From NCBI GenBank assembly GCA_037176705.1, contig CM073886.1:130602001-130666000 (forward strand): 64,000 nt of DNA, written 5' to 3'. The stretch is from Molossus alvarezi. Lineage: Eukaryota; Chordata; Mammalia; Chiroptera; Molossidae. Under the pieces are notes generated by a model. It was given only the letters and a program-made list of their open reading frames with translations, was not told the DNA's origin and searched no databases. Each line of letters starts with the position of its first letter. Within the stretch, counting starts at the first letter, position 1. Positions 11,854-22,260 of this stretch are shown one piece after another. A program made the position numbers and the translations under genes.

Positions 11854-12086
11854 GCCCAGCCAGTGTGGCTCACTGGCTGAGCACTGACCCATGCACTAAG
11901 AGGTGGCCGGTTTGATTCCCGGTCAGGGCACATGCCCAGGTTATGGGCCCGATCCCCAGTCGGGGGGTGTGCAGGAGGCGACTGATCACTGTTCTCTTTC
12001 CATAGATGTTTCTATCTCTCTCTCCCTCCCTCTCTCTCTGTAACATCAATATAGAAAAGTAATTTTTAATATAAAAAATAATAAAT
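11854..12086 (+). mobile_element. VES SINE with target duplication
   Basis: Head 'cccagccagtgtggctcac', B-box-like 'ccggtttgattcccgg', body, CT run and A/T-rich tail. Flanks are aataaatctgtg (11842-11853) and aataaatttgtg (12087-12098), a 12-bp direct repeat with one mismatch. Confidence 0.92.
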
Positions 12087-12098
12087 AATAAATTTGTG

Positions 12099-12598
12099 AA
12101 CATGAGAAATTGCCTTTTTCTGACTTTGGGTCCATGTGAAATAGTGCTGCCCATTCCTGCGGCGGCCACCTGCAGTCATAAGGGGCGAGCTGCGGTCAAA
12201 GCAAGAGTGCGTAGGTGACAGGAAGATGAACAGAACACAGGTGCTCAGCAACACGGTTACGACATTACATTCTCAAACTCCGGAATGTCTTACCTCCAAA
12301 TGACTGCTTTGGGAGCTGATACATTTCCTCACTGTTTAAGGCCACTTTGCGGCTTCTGAAACAATCATGATACCACTTGATACATGTGCAGGCAGTTTCC
12401 ATCCCCCCGCCAGACCTCAACTTTTCCGTGGTGATACTTTGTACCCATCGACTAACTTTTGAGTAGTAATCAAAATGACTTACAAATTCTTTAGAAACAA
12501 CTGTCTTTAATCCATATAGGAAACTTCCTGGTTTATGAGAGAAAAGTATAAACATATATGGAAGGCATATTACAAAACCATAACAATAAATTAAAATT
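12099..12598. other. Single-copy spacer with an unexplained 96-codon open frame on the - strand (12265-12555)
   Basis: The frame has no domain I recognise, no supporting splice or promoter context, and may be chance. No repeat was identified here. Confidence 0.25.
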
Positions 12599-12607
12599 AA
12601 CCCTGTG

Positions 12608-12909
12608 GCCTTGGCTGGTGTGGCTCAGCGTTAGACCTCAGGCCAAAGGGTGGCAGTTTCCATTTCCGGTCAGGGGCACACACCTGGGTTGTAGGTTCAA
12701 TCCCTGGCCCTGGTCAGAGAACATGGGATAGGCAACCAATAGATGTGTCTTTCTCACATCAATGCGTGTGTGTGTGTGTGTATGTGTGTGTGTCTCCCCT
12801 CCCTCCCTCCCTTCCACTTGCTCAAAACAAAAAAAAACAAAAAACAAAAAACAGCAATGGAAAAAATATCCTTGGGTGAGAATTAACAAAAAATAACAAT
12901 AATAATAAC
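12608..12909 (+). mobile_element. VES SINE with an internal GT microsatellite
   Basis: Head 'ccttggctggtgtggctcag', degraded B-box, body 'atagatgtgtctttctcac', then a GT run (12764-12794) replacing part of the usual CT-rich stretch, and a tail with 'tatccttgggtgagaatt'. Imperfect flanks 'aaccctgtg' and 'aaccctatg'. An older copy. Confidence 0.85.
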
Positions 12910-12918
12910 AACCCTATG

Positions 12919-13525
12919 CATTTAATCAACAACACCCACTCAGTTTTTAACCTCTAGTGAATTATGACTGAAAAAATACACATGAACTTTCATAGCTAAA
13001 CAATTAGCTATCAATTTTACTTACTTTGAATAATACTCTACCTATTTCTTTATCCTCTAGGTGACACACATTTTGTATATTTGGCTAAATTCCACAAGGG
13101 TTAGATGAAATCAAAATAAGAGGTGAGAGAAATTCTACAACCCAGGTTTCTTCAGAAAATTTCTGAGTTCATGAAATTAATCTTTTAAATAAAAGTGACT
13201 CTTCAAATACATGATCAAAATGTTGAATACTTAAAACACTCCAGTGTTTTGTCTTTAAAAATAGCCCAGCTTGGAAGTAGTTCATTCTAAAACATGTCAG
13301 ATTTTTAGAAAATGTAGTACTACAGATAGGTAAATAAATAATTGGATAAAAATGACTCGATTGCATTATGTTTAATGACTATAGCAGGCAAGAAGAAGTT
13401 ATAAGCTTAATGTTCTGGGAGTTAGGATTAAAGAGAATGAATTATGGTGATGATACAATGTTTGGAGAAGCATGTTATTACATGAATATAATAATGCAGC
13501 ATCATTCCTCATATAAAATCTAAGA
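12919..13525. other. Single-copy AT-rich spacer, no feature seen
   Basis: No repeat, RNA gene or exon could be supported. Confidence 0.4.
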
Positions 13526-13541
13526 CTTTTGAAACTAATTT

Positions 13542-13785
13542 TTTTTTAATCCTCACGGGAGGATATTTTTCCATTTATCTTCAGATAGAGTGGGAGGGAG
13601 GCGGAGAGAGAGAGGGAGAGAGAAACATCAACGTGAGAGAGACACATCGACTGGTTGCTTCTCACACAACCCAACCAGGGCCGCGGACAAACCACAACCG
13701 AAATGCGTGCCCTTGACCGGAATCAAACCCGTGACTCATTGGTCCCAGGGCCAGTGCTCTAACCGCTGAGCCAAACTGGCCAGGG
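13542..13785 (-). mobile_element. VES SINE, reverse orientation, perfect 16-bp target duplication
   Basis: Inverted tail 'taatcctcacgggaggat', GA-rich body, inverted B-box 'ggaatcaaacccgtgac', and inverted head 'gagccaaactggccagg'. The perfect direct repeat cttttgaaactaattt occurs at 13526-13541 and 13786-13801 (the first C may belong to the element). Confidence 0.95.
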
Positions 13786-13801
13786 CTTTTGAAACTAATT
13801 T

Positions 13802-14229
13802 AACAGAACAGTTTCTGTTTGTTAATAAGTGACTGGCATTTATGAATAGAAAGTAAAACGTAATGATTGATGTACCTGTGGAATATACTCTGAGCAATAG
13901 CAGTGACATGTCAATACACGTTTAATCACGAACATGCTTTTTCTACGACAGTTTAATTTTACTGTGTGAGAATGTATGTGCCCACCCTTGGGAGTGAGTT
14001 TTGCGATGACAGGGGACCGGCTGGGCGCTGCGGTACTTGTGAACAAGCAGAGCTGAAAACAACATCCCGTGTCTTTCTAAATCAAAGGCTGCTTTTCCAG
14101 AAAAGACACTTTCTGAAGGGCTTCTGGTTTCAACGGAATACCTTGGATTCAGAGAAAACGCTGACTTGAAAACAGATTATAAGCCTGAGTCACCTAAATA
14201 AAGGGTGCATGGAGTCCCACTGATGGCGG
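13802..14229. other. Single-copy spacer, no feature seen
   Basis: No repeat, RNA gene or exon could be supported. Confidence 0.4.
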
Positions 14230-14800
14230 GACATCGTCCCTTTTAGCAGACACAGCGTCCCATCCGGGTCCCCTCAGGCCTCATGGTGCTGCAGGATAGC
14301 TCAGAGCTGCGGGGGTCTGAGGGCCGTCCGGGGTCACAGCCTAGTGGCCACGTGCAGGCAGGACGGAGGCACCAGGGAATGAATAGCCCCTGAGCAGGTG
14401 CAGCCAGGGGCTGACGGGAGTGGTACTCACAGACCCCAGCTCCCCTCCACGGAGGAACCGTCCTGCAGCCCACGCTCTGCAGCCCACGCTCTGCCAGATC
14501 ATCCCCGCCTGGGTAGGGGTACGAGCCAGGCAGCACAAGGATGCTGCTTGGATCCTTCCGCCTTTCTCAGCTTTCTCCTCTCTCACCTCCCGGCGTGTCC
14601 TGGGGTCACCGTTCAAGAAACGAGGTACACCAGCGTCCCCATCTCGGTGGCTACGTCGGGGGCAAGCCAGCCGAAAGCATCACATGATCCGTGCAGAAAG
14701 GCAATCACAAACCTGACGTTAAAGCCGGGCCTGCGGCTGGACCAGCCTCTGAAACCGCCCCTCCGCGGTTTGAAGGTGGTGAGAAGAGCGGAAACGGGGG
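14230..14800. other. GC-rich single-copy patch without a visible gene
   Basis: GC and CpG are higher than in the flanks, and overlapping open frames exist on both strands without recognisable domains. A 14-bp tandem duplication (ctgcagcccacgct) lies at 14463-14490. Confidence 0.4.
14463..14490. repeat. Two-copy tandem duplication, 14-bp unit
   Basis: The unit ctgcagcccacgct is repeated exactly at 14463-14476 and 14477-14490. Confidence 0.9.
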
Positions 14801-14899
14801 TACGGGTGGGGACTGGAGGGAAATTGAGCAAAAAATACATTTCAACTGAATTTGAGAAAGAAAGAAAAAAATCCGTTTCACTGAGCAAGTCCTTTAGAC

Positions 14900-15400
14900 A
14901 ATAAAAGAAAATGTTCTTGACACAGTGGTAGAAGTCCTATTGTTCAGGGCATTTAACTCCAGAGGCAAAAATGTGTTGTAAGTGACAATGACAGTGGATA
15001 GACATGATAAGCAAATAGGTCTTTTCTGGCGCTAATATCTATGATTGCATGATTCGATTCAAATACCGTCGTTTGCTGTATCTCGAGTGTGTAATACACT
15101 TCAATTGTGGAGTGCTACAATTTCAATACTAATATGTTTGAAGTGACAGGGCTGTCGCCGGAGTGCCTGGCAGAGTTGTTTGAAATGCTACAGAACACCA
15201 GCCTTCTGCCTTGGAGATATATTTATCTGCACCCCTGACTCTCCATCGGGCAGGTTTTGTGCCCATAAGCAGTTGTTGTTCATTAATGAGACCCACATTA
15301 AATCTTTTAAAAGCTGATGTGCGTGAAATTAATCCACAAAGGAATCACGAAACTGGGTCTTGCTGGTTCCACGCGAAATAGTATTCGTCTGCCCCCAAAC
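14900..15400. other. Candidate conserved noncoding element
   Basis: Repeat-free sequence with several homeodomain core sites ('cattaatgag', 'cattaaatc', 'aattaatcc') around 15270-15340 and an octamer-like 'tgattgcatgattc' near 15050. The composition suggests regulatory DNA. This is inference; conservation was not tested. Confidence 0.35.
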
Positions 15401-16299
15401 ACTGCTCAACAGCATGCAGATCACTGCGCTTTTGAGGGAAGTCTGTCTCCATCAACATCAAAACCACTGAACTGAGAAATCTAGTGTCTGAATGATGCTG
15501 GGAATTTTGATGTTATGACTCTATTTAGTGATACAACATGTATGACTGGCCTCTGAAATATGCCGGTATGTCAACCCCGGCTGAAGAACAGAAAGTTCTA
15601 TAGCCATCCTTTCTTTGCTTCCGTTCATACATTGTTGGTTTTCTCAGCAGTTATGAACTATAATTCTTGAAGTTACAGGTCGCCTCTTGATTACCAAGGA
15701 AGGGAAAGGGAACGGGACAGCAACTAGTCACATGGCCTCTGTTTTCACACAGGGAGTTTCCTTTGAAGGAAGTAGGACCCTGATGCAGGTCATGAGAAAT
15801 GCATCTCATTGACCCAGCAGCTGGGGAGAAGCCGGGATATAGATGCCATAGGTCCGGAGCAATGCTTCCCTACTGAGGCCACCCTGATTCAACGCTACGC
15901 TATGTCACTGTTACTGCTCCACAATACTCAAGAGGAATCAAATCGAAATGCATTGTTTCTCAGAGCGACGGGTTTGTGTATCAACCCTTGGCGTGAATGA
16001 GATCTTCTGTTTCACAGAGATCCGTGAGTTAAAGGTCTCCGTTCCACGAAGAGATTCCAGCTCACACTGCCCGGGACACAGGTTCAAGGCCGGTCATGGC
16101 CACAGGCAGATGTGAACAGGAAGCGTGGAGTCGCCTTTGGAGAGAGGCCCTGCAGCAGTTATCCAGCACGGCTGTGACTTCTGCGACACTTCTAGGGAGA
16201 AGTGGAGTCTTTGTCCTTTCTCGATGAATCGGGGGAGCTTACGACTCTGTGTCAGAAGCGATGCTGTTCACTTCAGCTGCAAGGTTATAAAGTCCTTTC
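15401..16299. other. Single-copy spacer, no feature seen
   Basis: No repeat, RNA gene or exon could be supported. Confidence 0.4.
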
Positions 16300-16682
16300 C
16301 TCTTCCATCGTGGTTGCTAGAACAGTCCCTGGTCCAGTCCCAGACCCCTGGTAGGTAGGAAGTCTATGCTGAGGTCTTCATGGGCGAGGGAGGCCACACC
16401 AGGTGGAGAGGCCCCACTGCAGGGGTTCGGTCCCCGCTCTGGCCAACTGGAGTCATGCAAATGCAAATGCTGGACAAGGGGGTAAGACATGTCTAGATTA
16501 TTCCAGCTTTCAGCCACTTGAATCTGTCCAGCTTAGACTCCAGACATTGCAGCAATGAGACCAACCAACTCTCTTAGGCCTGTTCTGAATTCCTGACCCA
16601 CAGAGGAGTAAGCAGCATGAAATGGTGGCTGTTTGATACCACTAAGTCTGAGGAAGTTAGTTATGTGGCCATAAAAGTAATA
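16300..16682 (+). mobile_element. MLT1-type MaLR LTR
   Basis: The 3' half is clear: 'catgtctagattattccagc', 'ttctgaattcctgacccac', 'gaaatggtggctgtttgata', 'ccactaagtctgaggaagtt' and 'agttatgtggcc'. This is the standard MLT1 LTR end with its polyadenylation region degraded. The 5' boundary is uncertain. Confidence 0.75.
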
Positions 16683-16707
16683 AAATAAAAATGTTAAAAA
16701 AGCGTGA

Positions 16708-16850
16708 TTGGAAGAGAGATGGGAATTCGGGAGGAAGGGAGAAAGCCAGAAAGAATGGAAGGGGGAAAAAAGAAGGAAGTGAGGAAGAAAGAAAGGGACT
16801 GAGGGAAGGGAAGAGAATGGAAGGAGAGGAGGAGGAGGAGGAGGAGGGGT
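16708..16850. repeat. Polypurine (GA-rich) tract
   Basis: About 140 bp of almost pure purine on the + strand with few interruptions, ending in a GGA-repeat run at 16819-16848. Mirror-like polypurine DNA of this kind can form intramolecular triplexes. Confidence 0.8.
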
Positions 16851-17383
16851 AGCCTGTCCTGACGTATGGGTAAGTCAGGCTTTCTTTGTGTTTTACCCTC
16901 ATGATACTAAGACTTTCCATTGTCTGACTTAGTCTGGCCTTCCTCAGAGAGAATCGTCCAACTTAAATACAGATTAATTGATTAATTAAACACAAATTCT
17001 AAAAAAAAAAAAAATGGGGGAAAGAGAATTTCCTTTCTTTAGGGATATCTGTATTGAATAATGTATATTAATTATAGAGGGATTTCTAAAAGATAGCAGA
17101 ATAAAATCTAAGGAAGGAAGAAGTAATTGAAAATACAGGCACAAATTATTTCTTTTCCAAAAGAAGCATCATGATTAAAACTTAAACTTTTCCATAGGTT
17201 CACACCACCAGAGCCAGTGAAACTCGGTACAGGACATTCAACAGAAAATGTCTCTTGCTCAGCAAAGTCCTTCAACACACACTTAATTGTTCTTAAAGAC
17301 GCATGCATCTAGACTTACCTTCCTCCTGCCAAATATATTACACCTCTGACAGGTTTTTTTCCATCACTGACTATTTCAAGCTA
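16851..17383. other. Single-copy spacer, no feature seen
   Basis: AT-rich. It includes a short GATTAATT repeat at 16972-16988 and a poly-A of about 14 bases near 17000. No gene. Confidence 0.4.
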
Positions 17384-17520
17384 TGAAACCATTATAGGCC
17401 ATAATCATACCATTTTTCTCATGGAAGATTTCAAACATTGCAAAGAAGGGAGAATTGCATGAACTCCCTAATACCCATCACCCATCTCTAAGCATTATTA
17501 ATATTGGCCAGACATCTTCA
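17384..17520 (+). mobile_element. Probable ancient LINE-1 (L1M-type) fragment
   Basis: The wording 'gaagatttcaaacattgca', 'aatacccatcacccatctc' and 'attattaatattggccag' matches a common old L1-associated segment in mammals. Too short and diverged to subclass; orientation uncertain. Confidence 0.4.
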
Positions 17521-19471
17521 TTTTAATTTCCTTAAGCTAGAATTTCTGAGCTTAACAGAACCTTGGTTATAGTAAGTCACTTTTGGTGACCTATCATTTG
17601 GACAAAAAAAAAAAATTGTAATTCTCCAATTTGAGGGTTTTCAACCATGTTTAACCCATGTTCACTTTGGAAAATTAAACAAACAAATAACTATATCTGC
17701 CTTCATATCTAATTAAAATGTTATTGACATTTTTAAATAAATTTAATTTCAGTTATAGTAAAATAGTTATGATATCAAATGTGCTATTCCAAACTTTATA
17801 TAACTCCCGTTCCTAAATGCCCCTCACTTCAATCTCAAATTCTTCCCTGAAAGCCATTCACCTCTACTGCTGTTTACAATGTTCTAAACATTTATTTTAA
17901 ATAGTTTTTAAAAGTAAAATAACAATATTTTAACCCTAACTGTGTAAGAACTCCCAGTAACTCCAAGAGGGATAAGAGTGGGCATTTTAAATTGTAATTA
18001 ACACAAGCAAACAAGTCTGTTAATGGCCACCACTGCCCAGTCCACTGAGGGGTTTGAATTGGTTCCAAAGAGTACAGAGGTCACATGACAAACCAACACT
18101 GATATTTCTACACTTTTTAATCATGAATCAACATTTTAAAATTAAATACACATTACAGACATCAGTCATTGCTCTTTTCTCAGTATATCACTTTTCTTCC
18201 CTGGCTTTATTTTAACATAAAATAAAAGATTAACTTGTATTATTAGCCATAGATAAAAATGAAATACGGTAGGGTATTTCTTGACCAACATAAATAGGGG
18301 TTAAGGGCAATTTATTCCACAAGGGTCTTCCATAATTATTTGGAGCTTAATTACTTCTTTGGTTCTCTTAAAAATTGCTGGTGTTAGAATGACCTTTCCA
18401 GTTTGTGTGAAAGGGGTCATAACCTAAGCAACCTTCTCATCAGAGGCTCACCATTAAAGAAGAGTTTGCAAAACAGGGGCTTTGCACATTCCAACAAATA
18501 TGCCACTCAAAGGGTTTGCTGAACGTTTCTAAACTTTTAAATATGAGCAGTGATATACAAGCAAAGAACCTTTTACTCCAGGTTTCTTCCTATCGAATAA
18601 CATTATTTTAGTAGATTACTGACTATAGTGAATAAAACATTTGACAAATGTTTAGGGTAGAAAATGGTACCTTCCAGTGGAGGTTGGCTTGGAGGTCAGG
18701 ATCACAACAGCAATTAACTTTAATTCACCCATTATGGTTGCTAATGATATCTTAAGATTCAGAACAATATCAAGGGATTTACAAGTGGCCCTTTATATAA
18801 TGTTATTTGGGTCATGTGAAATAATTCGGTCATTGTTCAAGTCTTGAGTTTTCGTCGTTATTCAGTAAAGTGCCTACTGCCCTACATTTTTCATCAACCC
18901 TAGAACCTGACAATTGCCTAGGTGTGATTTAAATGAAAGGTCAACATGTTGACTACTATTGAGAGCCCCTGCTTGGCTCTCTTTAGTGTAGGAACAATGG
19001 AGAATATAAACGCGAATCCCGACAAGAAACAGCAATGTGCACTTGTCTTAGTTTTGATATTCTAGCATCCAAACTCTTTTTTTTCTTTTTTAATTTTGGA
19101 GAACATTCTGTCCCTGGTATGAAAAGGAAAGGGACCAGAATGCACCTTCCCTCACGCATAGAAATCCAGGGCATCACAGGTGATTTAACTTTGGCTAACT
19201 GGGTGATGGATCCTTCCAGAATCCTGAACATAAAAGGAGATTAAGGAACTGTTAGAATTAGTTATAACATTGATTCTGGGAGAGGGTCTTCCAGCAATAT
19301 CGATTATTTCTACCCAGTTCTCTCTAGCTTGTATGATAACAGCCCAAGTGTTCTTCTTTTAGAAAAAATCAGTGCATTCCAATGGGCTAAATTTCTTGCA
19401 TTCTTCATCTGGATTCAATAATTTAGGTAAATGTGCTGATTATTATTTCCCTTCGGCGTAGTTACATCAGT
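17521..19471. other. AT-rich single-copy region; candidate conserved noncoding patch at 18270-18540
   Basis: No exon or repeat identified. The patch at 18330-18360 contains 'cataattatttggagctta' and 'attactt', which are homeodomain-type cores, in repeat-free sequence. Confidence 0.35.
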
Positions 19472-19479
19472 TATTGAAG

Positions 19480-19939
19480 CAGGAGTCTCAAAGTGTGGTC
19501 GTGTGACTCTTTAAGGGCCCTTGAGATCTTTTCATTAAGTTTATAATGTCAAAATTATTTTCATAACACTACTAAAATATTATTTTCCTTTTTTGTTGTT
19601 ATTCTCCTCACAGTGGTACAATGGATTTTTGCCAACAAATGAAGCATATAAATATCCAACAGTCTTCTGTTAAGTCAGACATTAAAGAGATTTGCAGATA
19701 TTTTAAAAATCAACTTCTCTCTCTTTTTTGAAAACAATTATTTTTATAAAAATTAGGCTATGTGACTATGTAATGAGTTTATATTGTCACATAATGAATT
19801 TATAAATAATTCATTTGAGTTTTAATTTCTAATTCAATAACTATTAATCAATATGACCAAAACAATCAAAAGCTCTTTGGATTTTCAATATTTTTAAGTG
19901 TATAAAGGGATCTTAAAGCCACAATATTTGCAAGCCACA
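19480..19939 (+). mobile_element. hAT-type DNA transposon relic, internally deleted
   Basis: The 5' end 'caggagtctcaaagtgtggt' and the 3' block ('gttaagtcagacattaaaga', 'tttgagttttaatttctaat', 'aaaagctctttggattttca') match the ends of an old mammalian hAT element. The internal transposase gene is gone, leaving the last coding stretch plus 3' UTR. Target duplications are not recognisable, as expected for an old copy. Confidence 0.7.
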
Positions 19940-20117
19940 ATTGTAATCAGTTTGAGCTATGAAGAATAATTGATTATTGACTATACGGAGAAATGAATCA
20001 CAGTTAAATTGAAAAAACAACAATAACAAGTTATCCTGGTCTCTTCAATAATCACATATATGACTGCTTGGGTCCCTTTGTGATTTTCTAAGCTTTTATT
20101 AAAGTGTTACCGAGAGA

Positions 20118-20341
20118 GACATGGATACATGGAACAGATTGAAAGAGGTCAGAGGAGATGGGGGTAGGGTGGACTAGATAAAAGAAGGTGAAGAGAGTAG
20201 CCAAAGAACACACATACATAGCCCATGGGCACAGACAACAGGGTGGTGAAGGCCAGTGGAGGGGTGGTGGGGGCTGGGTGGAGATGGCAAAGTGGCGGGC
20301 AGGGAGATTGGGCATCTGTTATAGCGTCAACAATGAAAAAA
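20118..20341 (+). mobile_element. LINE-1, strongly 5'-truncated 3' UTR fragment with target duplication
   Basis: It begins 'acatggatacatggaaca', holds the L1 3' UTR phrase 'agcccatgggcacagacaac' and a G-rich run, and ends 'agcgtcaacaatgaaaaa'. A 17-bp direct repeat with one mismatch flanks it (20101-20117 and 20342-20358, aaagtgttac[c/t]gagaga). Confidence 0.92.
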
Positions 20342-20390
20342 AAAGTGTTACTGAGAGAATAACATTATTGGTCTAAAGATATGTTTTCCT

Positions 20391-20635
20391 GCCCTGGCCA
20401 GTTTGGTTCAGCGGTTAGAGCGTCAACTTGTGGTCCAGAGAGACTTGGGTTCGGTTCCCGCTAAGGGCACGTACCTCGGTTGCAGTTTGTCCCCGGCCCT
20501 GGTGGGTCGTGCGGGTGGCAGCCACTTGATGTGTCCCTTTCACGTCGATGTTTCTCTCTCTTCCTCTCCCTCCCTCCCACTCTATCTGAACAAAAAATGG
20601 AAAAATGTCCTTGGTGAGAATAAAAAAAAAAAAAA
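20391..20635 (+). mobile_element. VES SINE, full length, perfect 16-bp target duplication
   Basis: Head 'ccctggccagtttggttcag', B-box 'gggttcggttcccg', the body shared with the copies at 2543 and 60810, and tail 'tgtccttggtgagaat' plus poly-A. Flanks aaagatatgttttcct are identical (20375-20390, 20636-20651). Confidence 0.95.
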
Positions 20636-20651
20636 AAAGATATGTTTTCCT

Positions 20652-21479
20652 AAACAGCAAGGAATAGCCACCAATTGAAAAGGTGCATACTTCATTCTCA
20701 TTTAATTTCAGATACCTCCCTCATTCTACCTACCTTTCTGAAATATTACATTCCCGAGAAATCAGGCAAGTATACAAAGGTGCACTTGAAGAGGCTACTT
20801 ATAGAAAATCTCTTTTACCAAATAATCATATTGAATGTTCAACTTGCTATGTTGCTATAAGATACCTGTGGATCTGTTAGAGGAATCAGAGGTGCAAAGT
20901 AGTCTTAGTTTAAAAATAAAAAAGTGAATATGAATGTATTCTCAGGTCTGAGGTATATTGTAAAATTCATTCATGACATATATCGAATAAGCAAGGATAG
21001 TAATTTAAAAAGACTATATTGAAACAACTATTGAATAAGTCTAAAGTTATAGTAACTTTGAAACTTAACACATTTTTAATTTATTACATATAAGACTCTG
21101 TTTGTTAGCGAATTAATTATATGTTTCGAGTAGTTGCAATTTAAAATATAAATTACTGCAAGTTGTTTTGTTCTAGTTTTAACTATAACTTTTAAATTTC
21201 CAACATTACGTTTTTAAATGAAGTTAACTAACAGAAAGTCATCATAGTTTGTAAAAGTACTTAAAGATGAAAAAAAATCTATTATTCCATCCCTAGTCAT
21301 GTCTAATTCTCTGACTAATAGTTGCATGTACATACTTTTAATACTTTATCTGTACTCATATCACAATCAAATGCACACATTTAGACTGACAGGGGTCAAG
21401 AGTCGAACTTTTCTTTTGTTAGTTTGTTTTCCAAACAAGTGGATCATACTTGATAAATGACTCTTCAACTTGCATCTCT
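20652..21479. other. AT-rich single-copy spacer, no feature seen
   Basis: No repeat, RNA gene or exon could be supported. Confidence 0.4.
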
Positions 21480-22260
21480 CTCTTTAAAGGACATTGTGAA
21501 CATCCTTTTAGGTTAAAAGGTAAAGCTTTAGTTCTCTGTGTCAACAGTATAGTATAGCAGCAGTTCCATAGTATGGATGCACCATGATCTAATCTCATGT
21601 TGCCTTATTATGGGTAATCAGGTTGGTACAGTATTATCATCACTACAAACTAAGTTGCAATAAACACGCCGTTGATATATTTTTATCAATTTATCTTATT
21701 TCCATGGGATAAATGCTCAAAACTAAATGATAAGTATTACATTTTTTGAATATTTACTATTAATAGATATTGGTAGATACATTTCTATTGAGGTCACAAA
21801 TTTATACATCCACCACTGGTTTACTGGTTTACTCATATTTTTGCCTGCAAATGGTGTTATCATTATTTACATTTTAGCTCTTTTGGGATGGGGATAAATG
21901 TTATTTTATTGCTTTAACATGCATTGGTTGTTAGGCTGAGCATCATTTCTTATTTATTGGCCATTTGATGGATGTTTTTCTGTGAATTATCTTTAGCTGT
22001 TTCATTTGGATTATCTATTATTTTCTTTTTTTAAATATGATTTTACTGATTTTTTTTTTAAAGAGAAAGAGGAAGGGAGAGATAGAAACATGGATGTGAG
22101 AGAGAAACATCTATTGGCTGCCTCCTGCACGTCCCCTACTGGGGACTGAGCCCACAATCGGGATATGTGCCCTGACTGGGAATCTAACTGAGACCTCTTA
22201 TCTATTATTTACTTACCAAACTTTGGGAGTAAATTTAAATGGTGACTATTAACCCTTACC
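21480..22260 (-). mobile_element. Ancient LINE-1 (L1M-type) 3' region, antisense, split by a SINE
   Basis: Degraded landmarks of the antisense L1M 3' end occur in order: 'gtgaacatccttttagg', 'ccatagtatggatgcacc', a 'tttatacatccaccactgg' segment and 'tcttatttattggccatttg'. A VES copy sits inside at 22024-22197. No coding capacity left. Confidence 0.6.
22024..22197 (-). mobile_element. VES SINE, truncated at its head, perfect 13-bp target duplication
   Basis: Inverted tail and body are present up to the B-box region ('gggaatctaactgagacc'), but the first part of the tRNA-like head is absent. The perfect direct repeat ttatctattattt lies immediately outside both ends (22011-22023, 22198-22210), so the truncation happened at insertion. 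Confidence 0.92.

Noticed and set aside
14398..14904. 168-codon open frame in a GC-rich patch
   Set aside because: Overlapped by frames on the other strand, no domain, and GC-rich DNA has few stop codons.
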